The notes: generated by a model not told the origin, from the letters alone. A stretch of DNA of 64,000 bases from Capsicum annuum (GCF_002878395.1 NW_025881465.1:1-64000); one strand, 5' to 3'; shown: positions 14,344 to 29,000, counted from the stretch's first letter. A program made the numbers and translations.

Positions 14344-17300
14344 ACTGGGATGATCCAGACCTCCCTGGCACACCTTGGTCAATTTTTGATCAATAGTACG
14401 CCCGAACTTTGGGCCAACCCCCGAAATCGTGGGCTATAGCACACCGATTTGGGCCAAGAATACCCCGTTCGCGCAATTTCGCCTATTTGTCCACCCAAAT
14501 GACCAAGAAAAATTAAACAAACCATACTGGGATGACCCCAACCTCTCTGGCAGGCCCCGATCATTTTTGGCCCATAAATAGCCCGCAACCCGGACCCCCC
14601 CTGAAACCATGGGCCATAGCAAATCAATTTGGCCCAAAAATTCCCTGTTCATGCCATTTTGCCGTTTGTCCACCCAAATGGCCACAAAAATAAAACGGAC
14701 CAAACTGGGACGATCCCTAACCACATTGGCATGCCCCAATCAATTTTTGGCCCACCGCACAACCGAAACCTGAGTCCACCCCCAAAATCATGGACTATAG
14801 CACACCAATTTAGCCAATAAAAAATGCCCTGTTCGCCTGTTTGTACACCCAAATAGCCACGAAAATTTAAACGAACCACACTGGGATGATCTCCAACCTC
14901 CCTGGCATACCTCAGTTGATTTTCAACCCATAGCATGCCCGATACCTAGGCCCACCCCAATACCGTGGGCTACAGCACACCGATTTAGGCCGAAAATGCT
15001 TTGTTCATTCCGTTTCACCCATTTGTCCACCGAAATGGCCACAAAAAATTAAAAGAACCACGATGGGGTGATCCCCAATCTCCCTGTGATTCCCTAGTCA
15101 ATTTTTAGCCCACGGCATGCCCAGAACCTGGGCCCACCTCTGAAACCGTGGGTTAAAGTACATCAATTTGGCTTAAAAATTCCTCGTTCGCACCATTTCG
15201 CCCGTTTGTCTACCCAAATAAGGACGAAAAATTAAACGGACTATAATGGGACGATCCCAACCTCCCTGGCATGCCACGATCAATTTTTGGCCAACAGCAT
15301 GCCCAGATCTCGAGCCCACCCCCAAAACCATGGACTATAGCACACCGATTTGGCCCAAAAATGCCTCGTTTGTACTGTTTCGCCCGTTTGTCCACCTAAA
15401 TGGCCACGTAAAATTAAACGGACCATACTAACATGATCCCTAATCTTCTTAGCATGCATCGGTCGATTTTTGACTCACAGCATGCCCGAACCTCGGGCCC
15501 TCCCCTAAAACCGTGGGCTACAAAACACTGATTTAACCCGATAACAATTCATTCTCACTATTTCGCCCGTTTATCCGCCCAAATGGCCATGAAAAATTAA
15601 ACGGACCACTCTGGGGAGATCCCCAACCTCCCTAGCGTGCCATGGTCGGTTTTTGCCCCACACAACGTGCAGGCCTACCCCCAAACTGTGGCTATAGCAC
15701 ACTGATTTGCCCAAAAATGCCCCATTTGCACCGTTTCGCCCGTTTCTTCACCCAAATGTCCATAAAAAACTAAACGAACCACACTGGAATGATCCCCAAC
15801 CTCCACGGTATGCCTTGATCAATTTTTGGCCCGTAATACGCCAAGACCCCAAGCCCAGCCCCAAAACTGTGGGCTATAGCACACCAATTTAGCCTAAAAA
15901 CCCCCGTTCATGTCGTTTTGCCCATTTGTCCACCCAAATGGACACAAAAAATTAAACGGACCACAATGGTATGATCCCCAACCTCCCTGGCACGGCCTAA
16001 TATATTTTTCGCCCACAGTACGCTCAAAACCCTAGCCCACCCCTAAATCATGGGCAATAGCACAACGATTTGTCCCAAAAATACCCCGATCATGCCGTTT
16101 TGCCTGTTTGTCCACCCAAATGGCCACGAAAAATTAAACGAACCACACTAGAATGATCCCAAACCTGCCTGGCATGCCACAGTCAATTTTTGGCCCATAA
16201 CAAGCCTGAACCCCGGGCCCACCCCCAAAACTGTGAGCTATAGCCCACCAATTTGGCTCGAAAATACCCCGTTTATCTTGTTCCACCCGTTTATCCACCC
16301 AAATGGCCACAAAAAACTAAACGGACAATATTGGGATGATCCCCAACCTCTCTGGCATGCTCCGATTGGTTTTCGGCCCACATCACACTCGGACCCCAGG
16401 CTCACCCCCAAATCCATAGGTTATAGCGAACAGATTTGGCCCAAAAATGCTACGTTCGCATCGTTTAGCTCGTTTGTCCACCCAAATGGCCACAAAAAAT
16501 TAAACGGACCACACTTGGATGATCCCTAATCTCCCTGGCATGCCCCAGTCAATTTTTGGCCCACAGCACGCCCGAACCCCCATCCCACCACCAAAACCAC
16601 GGGCTGTAGCACATCAATTTAGCCTTAAAACACCATGTCCACGCTGTTTCGCTTGGTTTTCACCCAAATGACCATGAGAAATTAAACAGACCATACTGGG
16701 ATGATCCCAGATCTCTCTGGCATACCTCGATTGATTTTTATCCCACAGGACGCCCGAACCCAGACTCACCCCCAAAACCGTGGGCTACAGCACACCGATT
16801 TGGTCCAAAAATGCCAAATTCTTGTTGTTCGCCTATTTATCCACCCAAATATCCACATAAAATTAAACGAACCATACTGGGATAATCCTCAACCTCCCTG
16901 GCAGGCCCCGGTCAATTTTTGGCCCACAGTATGCCCGAACCCTGGGCCCATCCCTAAAACCATGGGCTATAGCGCACTAATTTAGCCTGAAAATGCACTG
17001 TTCATGCCATTTGTCCCATTTATCAACCCAAATGGCCACGATAGATTAAACATACCACGCTGGGATAATCCCCAACCACCCTGGCATACCCCGAGCAATT
17101 TTTGTCCAACAGCACGCCCGAAACCCGGGCCCTCCCCTAAAATCCTGGGTTATAGCACACTAATTTGGCCTGAAAATGCCCAGTTCGCACCATTTCACCC
17201 GTGCGTCCTCCTAAATGGACACAAAAATTTAAACGAATCACACTGGGATGATCCCTAACCTCCTTGGCATACCCTAGTTAATTTTTGAACTACAGCAAGC

Positions 17301-18349
17301 CCGAAACCCGAGCCTACCCCCTAAACTGTGGGATATAGCACACCGGTTTGGGCCAAAAATGCCTCATACGCATCGTTTCACACGTTTGTTTGCCCAAATA
17401 GACATGAAAATTTAAATGGACCACACTGGGCGATCCCCAACCGCCCTGGCATGCCTCGATCAAGTTTTGGCCCACGGTACGGCTGGACCCTATCCCACTC
17501 CTAAAATCGTGGGCTATAGCACACTAATTTGGCCCAAAAAAGCCACGTCTGCACCGTTTTACCAGTTTGTCCACAGAAATGGCCACAAAAATTAAACGGA
17601 CTACACTGGGATGATCCCCAACCTCCCTGGCATTCCCCGATTGATTTTCACCCACAGCACGCCTAGACTCCGATCCCACCCCTGAAACAGTGGGCTATAG
17701 CATATCGATTTGGCCCAAAATGCCCAGTTCATGCCGTTTCGCCCGTTTGTCCACCCAAATAGCCAAAAAAAATTAAACAGAGCACAATATGATAATCCCC
17801 AACCTCCCTAACATGCCTCGATTGATTTTCAGCCAATAGCACGTTCGAACCCCAGGCCCACCTCTGAAACCATGGGCTATAGCACACCGATTTAGCTCGA
17901 AAAGGCCTCATTCGTGCTGTTTGGCCTATTTGTCTACCCAAATGGCGACGCAAAATTAAATAGACCATACTGGGATGATCTGCAACCTCCCTGGCATGCC
18001 TCGATCAATTTTAGACCCACAGGACACCCGAACCTCGAGCCTACCCCTAAAAACATGGGCTATAGCACACCGATTTGGCCCGAAGATACTCCTTTTATGC
18101 CTTTTCGCTCGTTCATCCACCTAATTGGCCATGAAAAAGTAAACGAACTACACTGGGAGGATCCTCAACCTACCTGGCATTCCCCGATCAAGTTTTGGCC
18201 AACAACAAGCTCGAAACCCTGGACCACCCCCAAAATCGTGGGCTGTAGCACACCGATTTGGCCCGAAAATGCCCTGTTCGCTTTGTTGTGCCCGTTTGAC
18301 CACCCAAATGGCCATGAAAAAATTAACTAACCACACATGGATGATTCCC

Positions 18350-21300
18350 ACCTCCCAGGCACACCTCGATCAATTTTGGGTCCCTCAACATGCTCGGACC
18401 CCAGGCCCACAACCGAAACTGTGAGTTATAGCACACAAATTTGGCCTAAAAATGACCCATTTGTACCGTTTTACCCGTTTGTCCACCCAAATAGCCACAA
18501 AAAATCAAATGGATTACTCTGGGCCAATCCTCAATCTTCCTGGCATGCCCTAGTAATTTTGGGTCCATAGCATGCCTGGACCCCGGGCCCTCCCCCAAAA
18601 CCGTGGTCTATAGCACACCGATTGGGCCCAAAAATGCCCTATTCACTGTTTTGCCCATTTGTCCACCTAAATGGCCACGAAAAATTAAACGGACCACACT
18701 GGGATGATCCCCAACCTCCCTGTCATGTCTTGATCTATTTTTGGCTTACAGCACACTCAGACCCCGGGCCCACCCTCAAAATCGTGGGCTATTGCAATTG
18801 ATTTTTCCCAAAAATATCCTATTTTGCCCGTTTATACACCCAAATGGCAATGAAAAATTTAACGAACCACACAGGGATGGTTCCCAACCTCCCTGACATG
18901 CCTCGATCAATTTTTGACACACACCACATCTGGACTCCGGGCCCACTCTCAAAACCGTGGGCTAGAGCACGCTGATTTGGCCCGAAAATATGCCATTTCG
19001 CCTGTTTGTCCATCCAAATGGCTACGAAAAATTAAATGGACTGCATACCCCGATCAATTTTGAGCACAGAACACGCCCGGACCACAGGCCCACGCACAAA
19101 ACCATTGGTTATAGCACACCGATTTGGCTCAAAAATGCCCCATTCGCGCTATTTCGCCTGTTTGTCCACCCAAATAGCCACATAAAATTAAACATACCAC
19201 ACTGGGATGATCCCTAACCTCCCTGTCATGCCCCGATTGATTTTTGACCCACAACATGCCCGGACCCTGGGCTCACCCCCAAAACCGTGGGCTATTGTTT
19301 ACTGATTTAGCCCAAAAATGCCCCATTTACTCCATTTCGCCTGTTTGTCCAACCAAATGACCATGAAAAATTAAACAGACTACATTGGAATAATCCCCAA
19401 CCTCCCTGGCACACCTCGTTTAATTATCGGACCACATCACGCCTGAACCCGGGCCCACCACCAAAACCGTGGGATATAGCACACTGATTTGGTTTGAAAA
19501 TGCCTCCTTTGCGCTGTTTTCCCCGTTTGTCCACCCAAGTGGCCACAAAAAATTAAATGAACCACACTGGGACAATCCCCAACCTCCCTCGATTTGGCTC
19601 TAAAATGCCCCGTTATCTCTGTTTCGACCGTTTATCCACCAAAATGGCCATGAAAAATTAAACGAACTACACTGGAACTATCCCAAAACTCCCTGACATA
19701 CCCCGGTCAATTTTTGGCCCATATCACGCCCAGACCCCAGGCTCACCCCAAAATCATAGGCTATAGTACAACGATTTAGCCCAAAAATGCCTCGTTCGCC
19801 CTATTTCTCCCATTTGTCCACCCAAATGGCCACAAAAAATTAAACGGACCACACTGGGATGATTCCCAACCTCCCTGGCATGCCCTAATCAATTTTTAGC
19901 CCACAGCATGCCTGGACCCCAACCCACCCCCGAAACCGTAGGCTATAACACATCGATTTGGCCCGATAATGCCTCGTTAAAGCTGTTTTGACCGTTTGTC
20001 CACCAAAATGGCCATGATAAATTAAACGGACTACACTGGGATGATCCCCAAACTCCCTGGCACGCCCCAGTCGATTTTTGGCCCATAGCACGCCTGGACC
20101 CAGGCTCACCCCATAATCATAGGCTATGGCACAACGATTTAACCTAAAAATGCCTCGTTCGCCCCATTTCTCCCATTTGTCCACCCAAATGGCCACAAAA
20201 AATTTAAACGGACCACTCTGGGACTATCCCCAACCTCCCTGGCATGCCCCAATCAATTTTGGGTGTACAACATACCTGAACCCTGGGCCGAACCCCGAAA
20301 TCTTTGGATATAGCGCACCAATTTGGCCTGTAAATGCCCCGATTGTGCCATTTCGCCTGTTTGTCTACCCAAATGGACATGAAAAATTAAACGAACCATA
20401 CTAGAATGATCCCCAACTTACCTGGAATGCCCTGGTTGATTTTTAACACATAGCATGCCCGGACCCCAGGCCCACCCCCAAAACCGTAGGCTATTGTTCA
20501 GCGACTTAGCCTGAAAATGCCCCACTCACGTCGTTTTGCCCGTTTGTCCACCCAAATGGTCACAGAAAATTAAACAGACCATACTGGGCCGATCCCCAAC
20601 CATCCTGGCATGCCCCGATCAATTTTGGGCCCACAGTATGCCTGAACCCCTATCCCACCCCCAAAACAGTAGGCTATAGCACACCAATTTGGCTCGAAAA
20701 TGCCTCGTTCATGCTGTTTCGCCCGCTTGTCCACCCAAATGGCCACAAAAAATTAAACGAACCACACTAGGACGATCCCCAACCTCCTTGGCATGCCTAG
20801 ATCGATTTTTGGATTACAACACGCTTGAACCCCGAGCGCACCCCCAAAACCGTGGGCTATAGCAATCGATTTTTCTCGAAAATGCCTCGTTTCGCCCATT
20901 TATACACCCAAATTGCCATGAAAAATTTAACGGACCGTACTGCGATGGTCCCCAACCTATCTAGCACACCCCGGTCGATTTTTGACACACAACACGTCTG
21001 GACCTTGGGTCCACCCCTAAAATCGTGGGCTATAACACACCGATTTGACCTGAAAATGCACCATTATGCCTATTTGTCCACCCAAATGGCCACAAAAACT
21101 TAAAACGGACTACATTGGGATGATCCTTACCTCCTTGGTACGCCCCTGTCGATTTAAGCCCCTAACACGCCCGGACCCCAGGCCCACTCACAAAACCAGT
21201 GGTTATAGCACACCGATTGGGCTAAAAATGCCACATTCACTCCATTTCGCCCGTTTGTCCACCCAAATGGCCACATAAAATTAAACATACCACACTAGGA

Positions 21301-22400
21301 TGATCCCCAACCTCCCTGGAATGCCCCAATTGATTTTTGACGCACAACACGCCCAGACCCTGGGCCCAACCCCTAAAATCGTAGCATATTGCTCACCGAT
21401 TTTGCCTGAAAATGCCCCATTCACTACGTTTCGCCCATTTATCTAACCAAATGGCCATGAAAAATTAAACGGACTACATTGGAATGATCGCCAACCTCCC
21501 TGGCATGCCCCGGTCGATTCTTGGACCATATCACGCCTGAACCCCAGGCTCACCCTTCAAACCGTGGGATATGGCACACCAATTTGGTCCAAAAATGCCT
21601 CATTCGCACCGTTTTGCCCGTTTGTCCGCCTAAATGGCCACAAAAAATTAAATGGACCACAGTGGGATGATCCCCAACCTCCCAGGCATGCGCCGATTAA
21701 TTTATGGCCCACAGCATGGCTGGACCCCAGCCCACCCCCAAAATTATGGGCTATAGCAAACCAATTTGGGCCGAAAATACCCCGTTAGCGCTGTTTCAAT
21801 CGTTTGACCACCAAAATGGCCATGAAAAATTAAACGGACCACACTGGGGTGATCCCCAACCTCTTTGTCACGCCCCAATCTATTTTCATCCTATAGCATG
21901 CCTGGACCCCAGGCCCATCCCCGATATCGTGGTCTATAGCACACCAATTTAGCTTGAAAATGCCCCGTTCGCGCTATTTCGCCCGTTTATCCCCCCAAAG
22001 GGCCACAAAAAATTAAACAAATCATGCTGAGATGATCCCCAACCTTCCTACCATGCCTCAATCGATTTTTAGCCCATAGCATGCCCGGACCCTGGGCCCA
22101 CCCATAAAACTGTGGGCTATAGCACATCGATTTAGCTCAAAAATGACCCATTCGCGCCATTTCTCTCGTTTGTCCACCCAAATGGCCATTAAAAATTAAA
22201 CGGACCTCGTTAGGATGATCCCAACCTCCCTAGCATGACCCAATCAATTTTTTGACTACAGCATGCCCGGACCCTGGGCCCACTCCCAAAATCGTAAGCT
22301 GTAGCACACCGATTTGGCTCGAAAATGCCCTGTTCATATCGTTTCGCCCGTTTGTCCACCCAAATGGTCACAAAAATATAAATGGACCACACTGGGATGA
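18350..22400 (+). repeat. Higher-order repeat of about 2.08 kb, two tandem copies
   Basis: The stretch from about 18.35 to 20.4 kb is paralleled by about 20.4 to 22.4 kb at an offset of 2.07-2.09 kb, about 11.4 monomer lengths because some monomers are shortened. Shared private variants include ctgggcc (near 18516 and 20585), aattttgggtcc-like (18554 and 20627), cgtgggctattgcaat versus cgtgggctatagcaat (18783 and 20851), tttatacaccc, gaaaaatttaacg, tttttgacacacac, the linker cataaaattaaacatacc, and atgaaaaattaaac followed by gactacattggaat (19363 and 21457). Outer limits are approximate. Confidence 0.7.
19741..20250 (+). repeat. Local dimer duplication (about 363 bp) inside the 2.08-kb unit
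   Basis: The variants ctcaccccaaaatcatagg, acaacgattta and cctcgttcgccc followed by atttctcccatttg at 19741 recur at 20104 with few changes. The offset of 363 bp corresponds to two monomers, so a dimer was duplicated next to itself after or during formation of the larger repeat. Confidence 0.65.
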
Positions 22401-22559
22401 TCCCCAATCTCCCTGGCATGCCTCGATTGATTTTTGGCCCATATTACACCTGGACCTCGGGCCCGCCCCTGAAACCGCTGGTTATAGCACACTGATTAGG
22501 CCCAAAAATGCCCGTTTGTCCACCCAAATGGCGACACAAAAAATTAAATAGGCCCCATT

Positions 22560-24250
22560 GGGATGATCCCCATCCTCCTTGTCATGCCCCGATTGCTTTT
22601 CGGCCCACATCACGCCCGAACCCCAAGTGCACCCTCTAAACCCTGGGCTATAGCACACCGATTTGGCACGAAAATCACCATTCTCGTTGTTTTTCCCGTT
22701 TGTCCACCCAAATGGAGATATAAAATTAAACGACCACACTGGATGATCCCCAACCTCCCTGGAATGCCCCAGTTAATTTTTGGCCCACAGCTCGCCCGGA
22801 CCTCGAGCCCACCGCTGACACCATGGGCCATAGCACACCAATTTGGCCTAAAAATGCCCTGTCCACCCCGTTTCGCCCATTTATCCACCCAAATAGCCAT
22901 TAAAAATTAAATGGACCACACTGGGACGACCCCCAACTACCAAGGCATACCCCTATCAATTTTTGGCCCACAGTAAGCCCGAATCCAGGGCCCACCCTCA
23001 AAATCGTGGGCTATAGCAAACCAATTTGGCCCGAAAATGCCCTGTTCGTGCTGTTTCGCCCGTTTGTCCACCCAAATGGCCACAAAAATTTAAATGGATC
23101 ACACTGGGATAAACCCCAACCTCTCTAGGATGCCTGGGTCGATTATTGACCCATAGCACGCCCGGACCTCAGGCCCAACCTAAAACCGTTGGCTATAGCA
23201 CACCAATTTTTTCACGAAAATACCCCATTCACACCGTTTCACCTGTTTGTCCACCCAAATGGTCACAAAAAATAAATAGACCACACTGGGATGATCGCCA
23301 ACCTCCCTGGCATGCCTCAATTGATTTTCAGGCCACAGCACGCCCGGACCTCGAGTACACCCCTGAAACCGTCGATTATGGCACTCCAATTAGGCCCAAA
23401 AAGGCGCTGTTTGCATCGTTTCGTCTGTTTGTCCACCTAAATGGCCAAAAAAAATTAAACAAACCACACTGGGATGATCCCCAACTCCCTTGTCATGCCC
23501 CGATCGACTTTTGGCCAACAGCATACCCGAACCCCAAGCCCACCCTTAAAACCCTGGGCTATAGCACATTGATTTGGCCCAAAAATCCCCTGTTCGCGCT
23601 GTTTTGCCTATTTGTCCACCCAAATGGCCACTTAAAATTAAATGGACCACACTGGATGATACCCAACCTCCCTGGCACGTCCCAGTCAATTTTTTGCCCA
23701 CAGCACGCCCGGGCCCCGGGCCTACCCCTGACACCATGGGCCATAGCACACCAATTTGGCCAGAAAATGCCCTATTCACGCTGTTTCGCTCGTTTATAAA
23801 CCCAAATAGCCACGAAAAATTAAATGGACCACACTTCGACGATCCCCAACTACCCAGGCACACCCCGATAGATTTTGGCCCACAAAAAGCTTGAATCTAG
23901 GGCCCACCCCAAAAATCATGGGCTATAGCACACCGATTTCGCTCGAAAATACCTCGTTCACGCCGTTTCGCCCGTTTCTCCACCCAAACAGATACAAAAA
24001 TTTAAATGGACCACACTGGGATGATCCCCAACCTCCCTGGCATACCCCAATCAATTATTATCCCACAGCACACCCAGACCTCGGGCCCAACCCCAAAATC
24101 GGGGGCTATAGCACACTGATTTGGCCTGAAAATACCCCGTTCGCACCGTTTTGCCCGTTTGTCCACCCAAATGGCCATGAAAAATTAAATGAACTATACA
24201 AGGATGATCGCCAACCTCCCTAGCATGCCCCGATCAGTTTTTGGTCTACA
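22560..24250 (+). repeat. Pentameric higher-order repeat (about 913 bp)
   Basis: Five-monomer units are arranged in tandem. Diagnostic shared variants are ccttgtcatgccccgat, aaaccctgggctatagcaca, a one-base-deleted core (cactggatgat), and ctgacaccatgggccatag at 22815 and 23728 (offset 913 bp), followed by a shared variant of the next core (ccaactacc). A third, weaker match (gatgatcgcc near 23293 and 24206) has the same offset. Five times 183 is 915. Confidence 0.7.
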
Positions 24251-25968
24251 GCTCGCTCGGATCCCCAACCCATCCCAAAATTGTGGACTATAGAACACCG
24301 ATTTGGCCCAAAAATGCCCCGTTTACGCCGTTTCGCCCATTTATCCTACCAAATGGCCATGAAAAATTAAATGGACCACACTGAGAAGATCCCCAACCTG
24401 CCTGGCATATCTTAGTCAATTTTCAGCCCACATCACGCTAGAACCCCAAAACCACCCCCGATACCGTGGGCTATATCACAATGATTTGGCCCAAAAATGC
24501 CCAGTTCGTGCCGTTTCACCTGTTTGTCCACCCAAATAGTCACAAAAAATTAAACGAACCATACTGGGATGATCCCCAACCTCCCTGGCATGACCCTATT
24601 GATTTTTGAGCTACAGCATGGCCAGACCCCAGGCCCACCCCCAAAATAGTGGGCTATAGCACACCAATTTGGCCCGAAAATGCCCCGTTCTCGCCGTTTT
24701 GCCTGTTTGTACGACAAAATAGCCATGAAAAATTAAACGGAACACACTGAGAAGATCCCCAAACTCCATGGCATGCCTCGGTCGATTTTCAGCCTACAGA
24801 GCGCCCGAACCCTAGACCAACCCCCAAAACCTTGGGCTATTGCACACCGATTTAGCCCCAAAATACCCCGTTTGAGCTGTTTCGCCCGTTTATCCTCCCA
24901 AATGGCCATAAAAAATAAACCAGACTACACTAGGATGATTTCCAACCACCCTGGAATACCTCAATTGATTTTTGTCCCACAACACGCCCGGACCTCGGGC
25001 CCACCCCCGAAACCATGTGTCATAACAAACCGATTTGTCCCCAAAATGCCCTGATCGCGCCGTTTTGCCCGTTTGTCCACCCAAATTGCCACGAAAAATT
25101 AAACGGGCCACGCTGGGATGATCCCCAACCTTACTGACATGCCCCAGTCGATTATTTACCCACAACACGTCTGAAACCCAGGACCACCCCCAAAATCGTG
25201 GGCTATAGCACATCGATTTAGCTTGAAAAGCCCCATTCGTGTTGTTTCGCCCGTTTGTCCACCCAAATGGCCACGAAAAATTAAATGGACAATACTGGAA
25301 AGATCCTAATCCTCCCTGGTAGGCCCTGGTTGATATTCGGTCCACAGCATGACCGGACCCCAGGCCCACCCCCGAAACCATAGGCTATAGCATAATGATT
25401 TAGCCAGAAAATGCCCTGTTTGCACCATTTCGCCCGTTTGTCTACCCAAATGTCCTAGAAAAATTAAATAGACCACACTTGGATGATCCCCAACGTCCCT
25501 GTCATACCCCGATCAACTTTTGGCCTACAACACGCCTGAACCACGGGCCCATCCTCAAAATCGTGGACTATAGCACACCAATTTGGTCTGAAAATGCCAT
25601 GTACACGCTGTTTTGCCTGTTCGTCCACCTTAATGGCCATGAAAAATTCAACGGATCATATCGGGATGATGCCAAACCTCCTTGGCATGCGTCGGTTGAT
25701 TTTTGGCCCACAGTACGCCCGGACCCGAGCCCACCCCCAAAATTATGGGCTATAGCACACCAATTTGGCCCAAAAATGCCCCGTTCACGTCGTTTTGCCT
25801 GTTATTCCACCCAAATGGACACAAAAAATAAAATAGACCACACTGGGATGATCCCCAACATCCCTGAAACAATGGGCTATTGAACAGAAATTTAGCCCAA
25901 AACTACTTCTTTTCCGCCATTTCACCCGTTTCTCCTTCCAAATGGCCATGAAAAATTAAACGGACCAT

Positions 25969-26046
25969 AATGGGATGATCTCCAACCTCCCTGGCATACC
26001 TCGATTGATTTTTTGGCCCATGGCCTTGAATAAATAAACGGACCAT
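25969..26046 (+). repeat. A-to-B subfamily junction in a 78-bp truncated monomer
   Basis: At 26020/26021 an A-type monomer (tcgattgattttttggccca) runs straight into the B-type linker (tggccttgaataaataaacg). The distance between flanking cores is 78 bp instead of 183. The joined sites share ggcc(a/t), so the boundary looks like a microhomology or unequal-exchange joint between two array types. The next 250 bp also contain partially duplicated or shortened monomers (26160-26310). Confidence 0.85.
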
Positions 26047-29000
26047 ACTGGTACGATCCTCAACCCACCTTGCAAGCCCTGGTCAATTTTTTACCCGCGT
26101 CACCCGTGGACCCCGAGCTTATACCCATAACTGTGGGCTATAGCACACTGATTTGACCTGAAAATATACCGTTAGCACTTTTATCCAGTTTAGCCCAAAA
26201 ATGCCTAAAATTGTGAGATATAGCGCATCGATTTAGCCCAAAAATGCCCCGTTCACACTGTATCGCTCGTTTGACCTCCCAAATGGCCTCGAATAAATAG
26301 ACAAGTCATACTGGCATGTCCCAGTCGATTTTTGGCCCTCAAAATCCCCGGACCCCGGGGCTACCCCCAAAACCAAGGGCTATAACACACTGATTTTGCT
26401 CGAAAATGCCCCGTTTGTGCCGTTTCCCCATTTGACCACCCAAATTACCTTGAATAAATAAAAAAAACCACACTTGTACGATCCCAACCTCCCTAGTATG
26501 CCCCAATAAACTTTTGACCCACAGCACCCTCGGACCCCTGGCCAACCCCTAAAACCGTGGGCTATAGCACACCGATTTGGCCTGAAAATACCCCATTTGT
26601 GTCGTTTCGCCGGTCTGACCACCAAAATAGTCTCAAATAAATAAATGGACCACATTGAGATGATCCCCAAGCTCGCTTGCATATCCTGATCAATTTCCGA
26701 CAAACGACACCACTAGGACCTGGACCCACCTCCAAAACCTTAGGCTATAGCATACGGATTTTGCTCGAAAATGCCCTGTTCACGCCGTTTCGCATATTTG
26801 ACCACCCAAATGGCCTGAAATAAATAAACAGACCACACGTGGATGATCCCCAACCTCCCTGGCATATCCCGGTTGAGTTTTCACCCACGGTACCCCCGTA
26901 ACCTGGGTTTACCCCCAAAATCGTGGGATATAGCACACCAATTTAGCCCAAAAATGCCCCATTCGCTTCGTTTTGCCCGTTTGACCACCCAAATGGCCTT
27001 GAATAAATAATTGGACCACACTAGGATAATCCCCAACCTACCTGTCATGTCCAGATCAATTTTCAACCCACGACACTTCATACCCTTAGCCCACCCCCAA
27101 AGCCGTAGGCTATAGTACACTAATTTGGCCCAAAAATTCCCCGTTCTCGCTATTTTGCTTGTTTGACCACACAACTAGACTTGAATAAATAAATAGACCA
27201 TACTTGGACGATCACCAACCTCCTTGGGATGCCCCAATTAATTTTTAGCCAACGGCATCCCCGAACCCCAAGCCAACCCCCAAAACCGTGGGCTATTGCA
27301 CACCAATTTGGTTCAAAAATGCCCTGTTCATGCTGTATCACCCATTTGACCACCTAAATGGCCTCGAATAAATAAACGCACCATACTGAGATGATCCCCA
27401 ACCTCCCTAGAATGCCCCGATCAATTTTTAGCTCACGACACACCCGTACCCCTTACCCTCCCCCTAAATCATGGGTCATAGCACATCGATTTAGACCGAA
27501 AATGCCTAGTTCACACCATTTTTCCTGCTTGAACTCCCAAATAGCCTTGAATAAATAAACGGACCACACTGGAATGATCCCTAACCTCCCTGGCACGCAC
27601 AGGTCAATTTTTGGCCTGCGGCAACCCCGGACCAAGGCCCACCTCCAAAATCGTGGGCTATAGTACACCGATTTATCTCAAAAATGACCCGTTCGTGCTA
27701 TTTTGCCTGCTTGACCACCCAAATGGCCTAGAATAAATAAACAAACCACACTAGGATGATCCACAACCCCTCTGGCATGCGTCGATTGATTTTTGGCCTA
27801 TGACACCCCTGGACCCTGGGCCCACCCCCAAAACCATGGCCTATAGCACACTGATCTATCTCAAAAATGCCCCGTTCATGTTATTTTGCTCGTTTGACCA
27901 CCCAAATAACCTCAAATAAATAAATGGATGACACTGGGAGGATCCCCAACCTCCCTCACATACCCCGATCAATTTTTAGCCCAAGATACCTCGGGCCCAC
28001 CCCCAAAACCGTGGGCTATAGCACACTGATTTGACTAAAAAATGCATCGTTCGCTCCGTTTCCCCATTTGACCACCAAAATGGCCTCAAATAAATAAATA
28101 AACCAAACTTAGATGACCTACAACCTCCCTTGCTAGCCCCGATCAATTTTCGGCCAACGACTCCCTTGGACCCCAGGCCAACCACCGAAACCGTTGGCTA
28201 TAGCACACAAATTTATCATCAAAATACCCTGTTAGCGTTGCTTTTTCAGTTTAACCTCCCAAATAGCCTCAAATAAAGAAACAGACCACATTGGAATGAT
28301 CCCCACCATTCCTTCCACGCCTCGATCGATTTTAGGCCCACAGTACCCCCGAACCCCAGGCCCACCCCCTGAAACCGTGGACTATAACACATCAATTTTG
28401 CCTGATAATGCCCTGTTCAAGCCATTACGCTTGTTTGACCACCTAAATGGCCTAGAATAAATAAACGGACCATACTGGGATGATCCCCAACATACCTGGC
28501 ATACCCCAGTCGATTTTTAGCCCACGGCACCCCCATATCCCTAGCCTACCTACGAAACCGTAGGATATAGCACACCAATTTGACCAAAAAATTCCCCATT
28601 CACGTTGTTTCGCCCGTTTGACCACCCAAATGGTATTGAATAAACAATTAGACCATACTGGGATGATTTCCAACCTCCCTAAAATGCCTCGATCAATTTT
28701 TTACCTACGGCACCCCCGAACCCCGGGCGCACCCCTTAAACCATAGGCTATTGCACACCGATTAGGCCCAAAAATGCCCCATTCACGCTGTTTTTCCTGT
28801 TTGACCACCCAATTGGCCTCAAATAAATAAAAGAACTACACCAGGATGATCCTCAACCCCCCTGGCATGCCTCGATAAAATTTTAGCCCATGACACCCCT
28901 AAACCCTGGGTAAACCCCCAAAACCGTGGATTATATTAAACTGATTTAGCCCAAAAATGCTCGGTTTGCGTTGTTTCATCCGTTTGACCACCCAAATAGC

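Larger units (their letters stand above)
1..26020 (+). repeat. 183-bp satellite array, subfamily A, block 1
   Basis: This is a continuous head-to-tail array of about 140 monomers that begins before the window. Successive copies of the landmark actgg at 5126, 5309, 5492, 5675 and 5858 are exactly 183 bp apart. Each monomer carries the core ccacactgggatgatcccc, then ctccctggcatgcc, gatcaatttttggccca, a C-rich run, ccgtgggctatagcaca, ccgatttggcccaaaaatg, a CpG-rich stretch, gtccacccaaatggccac and the linker aaaaaattaaacgg. The linker and gtccaccc define subfamily A. Neighbouring copies are visibly diverged, largely by C/T and G/A changes. Shortened monomers occur, for example near 690, 6363, 7920, 8672, 14310, 19590 and 25866. 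There is no non-satellite stretch over 300 bp and no gene. Tandem repetition is directly seen; a heterochromatic or pericentromeric location is inferred. Confidence 0.97.

Noticed and set aside
1..26020. CRISPR-like regular repetition
   Set aside because: The period is 183 bp with no short invariant repeat separated by unique spacers; the whole unit is repeated and diverges throughout, which is satellite DNA.
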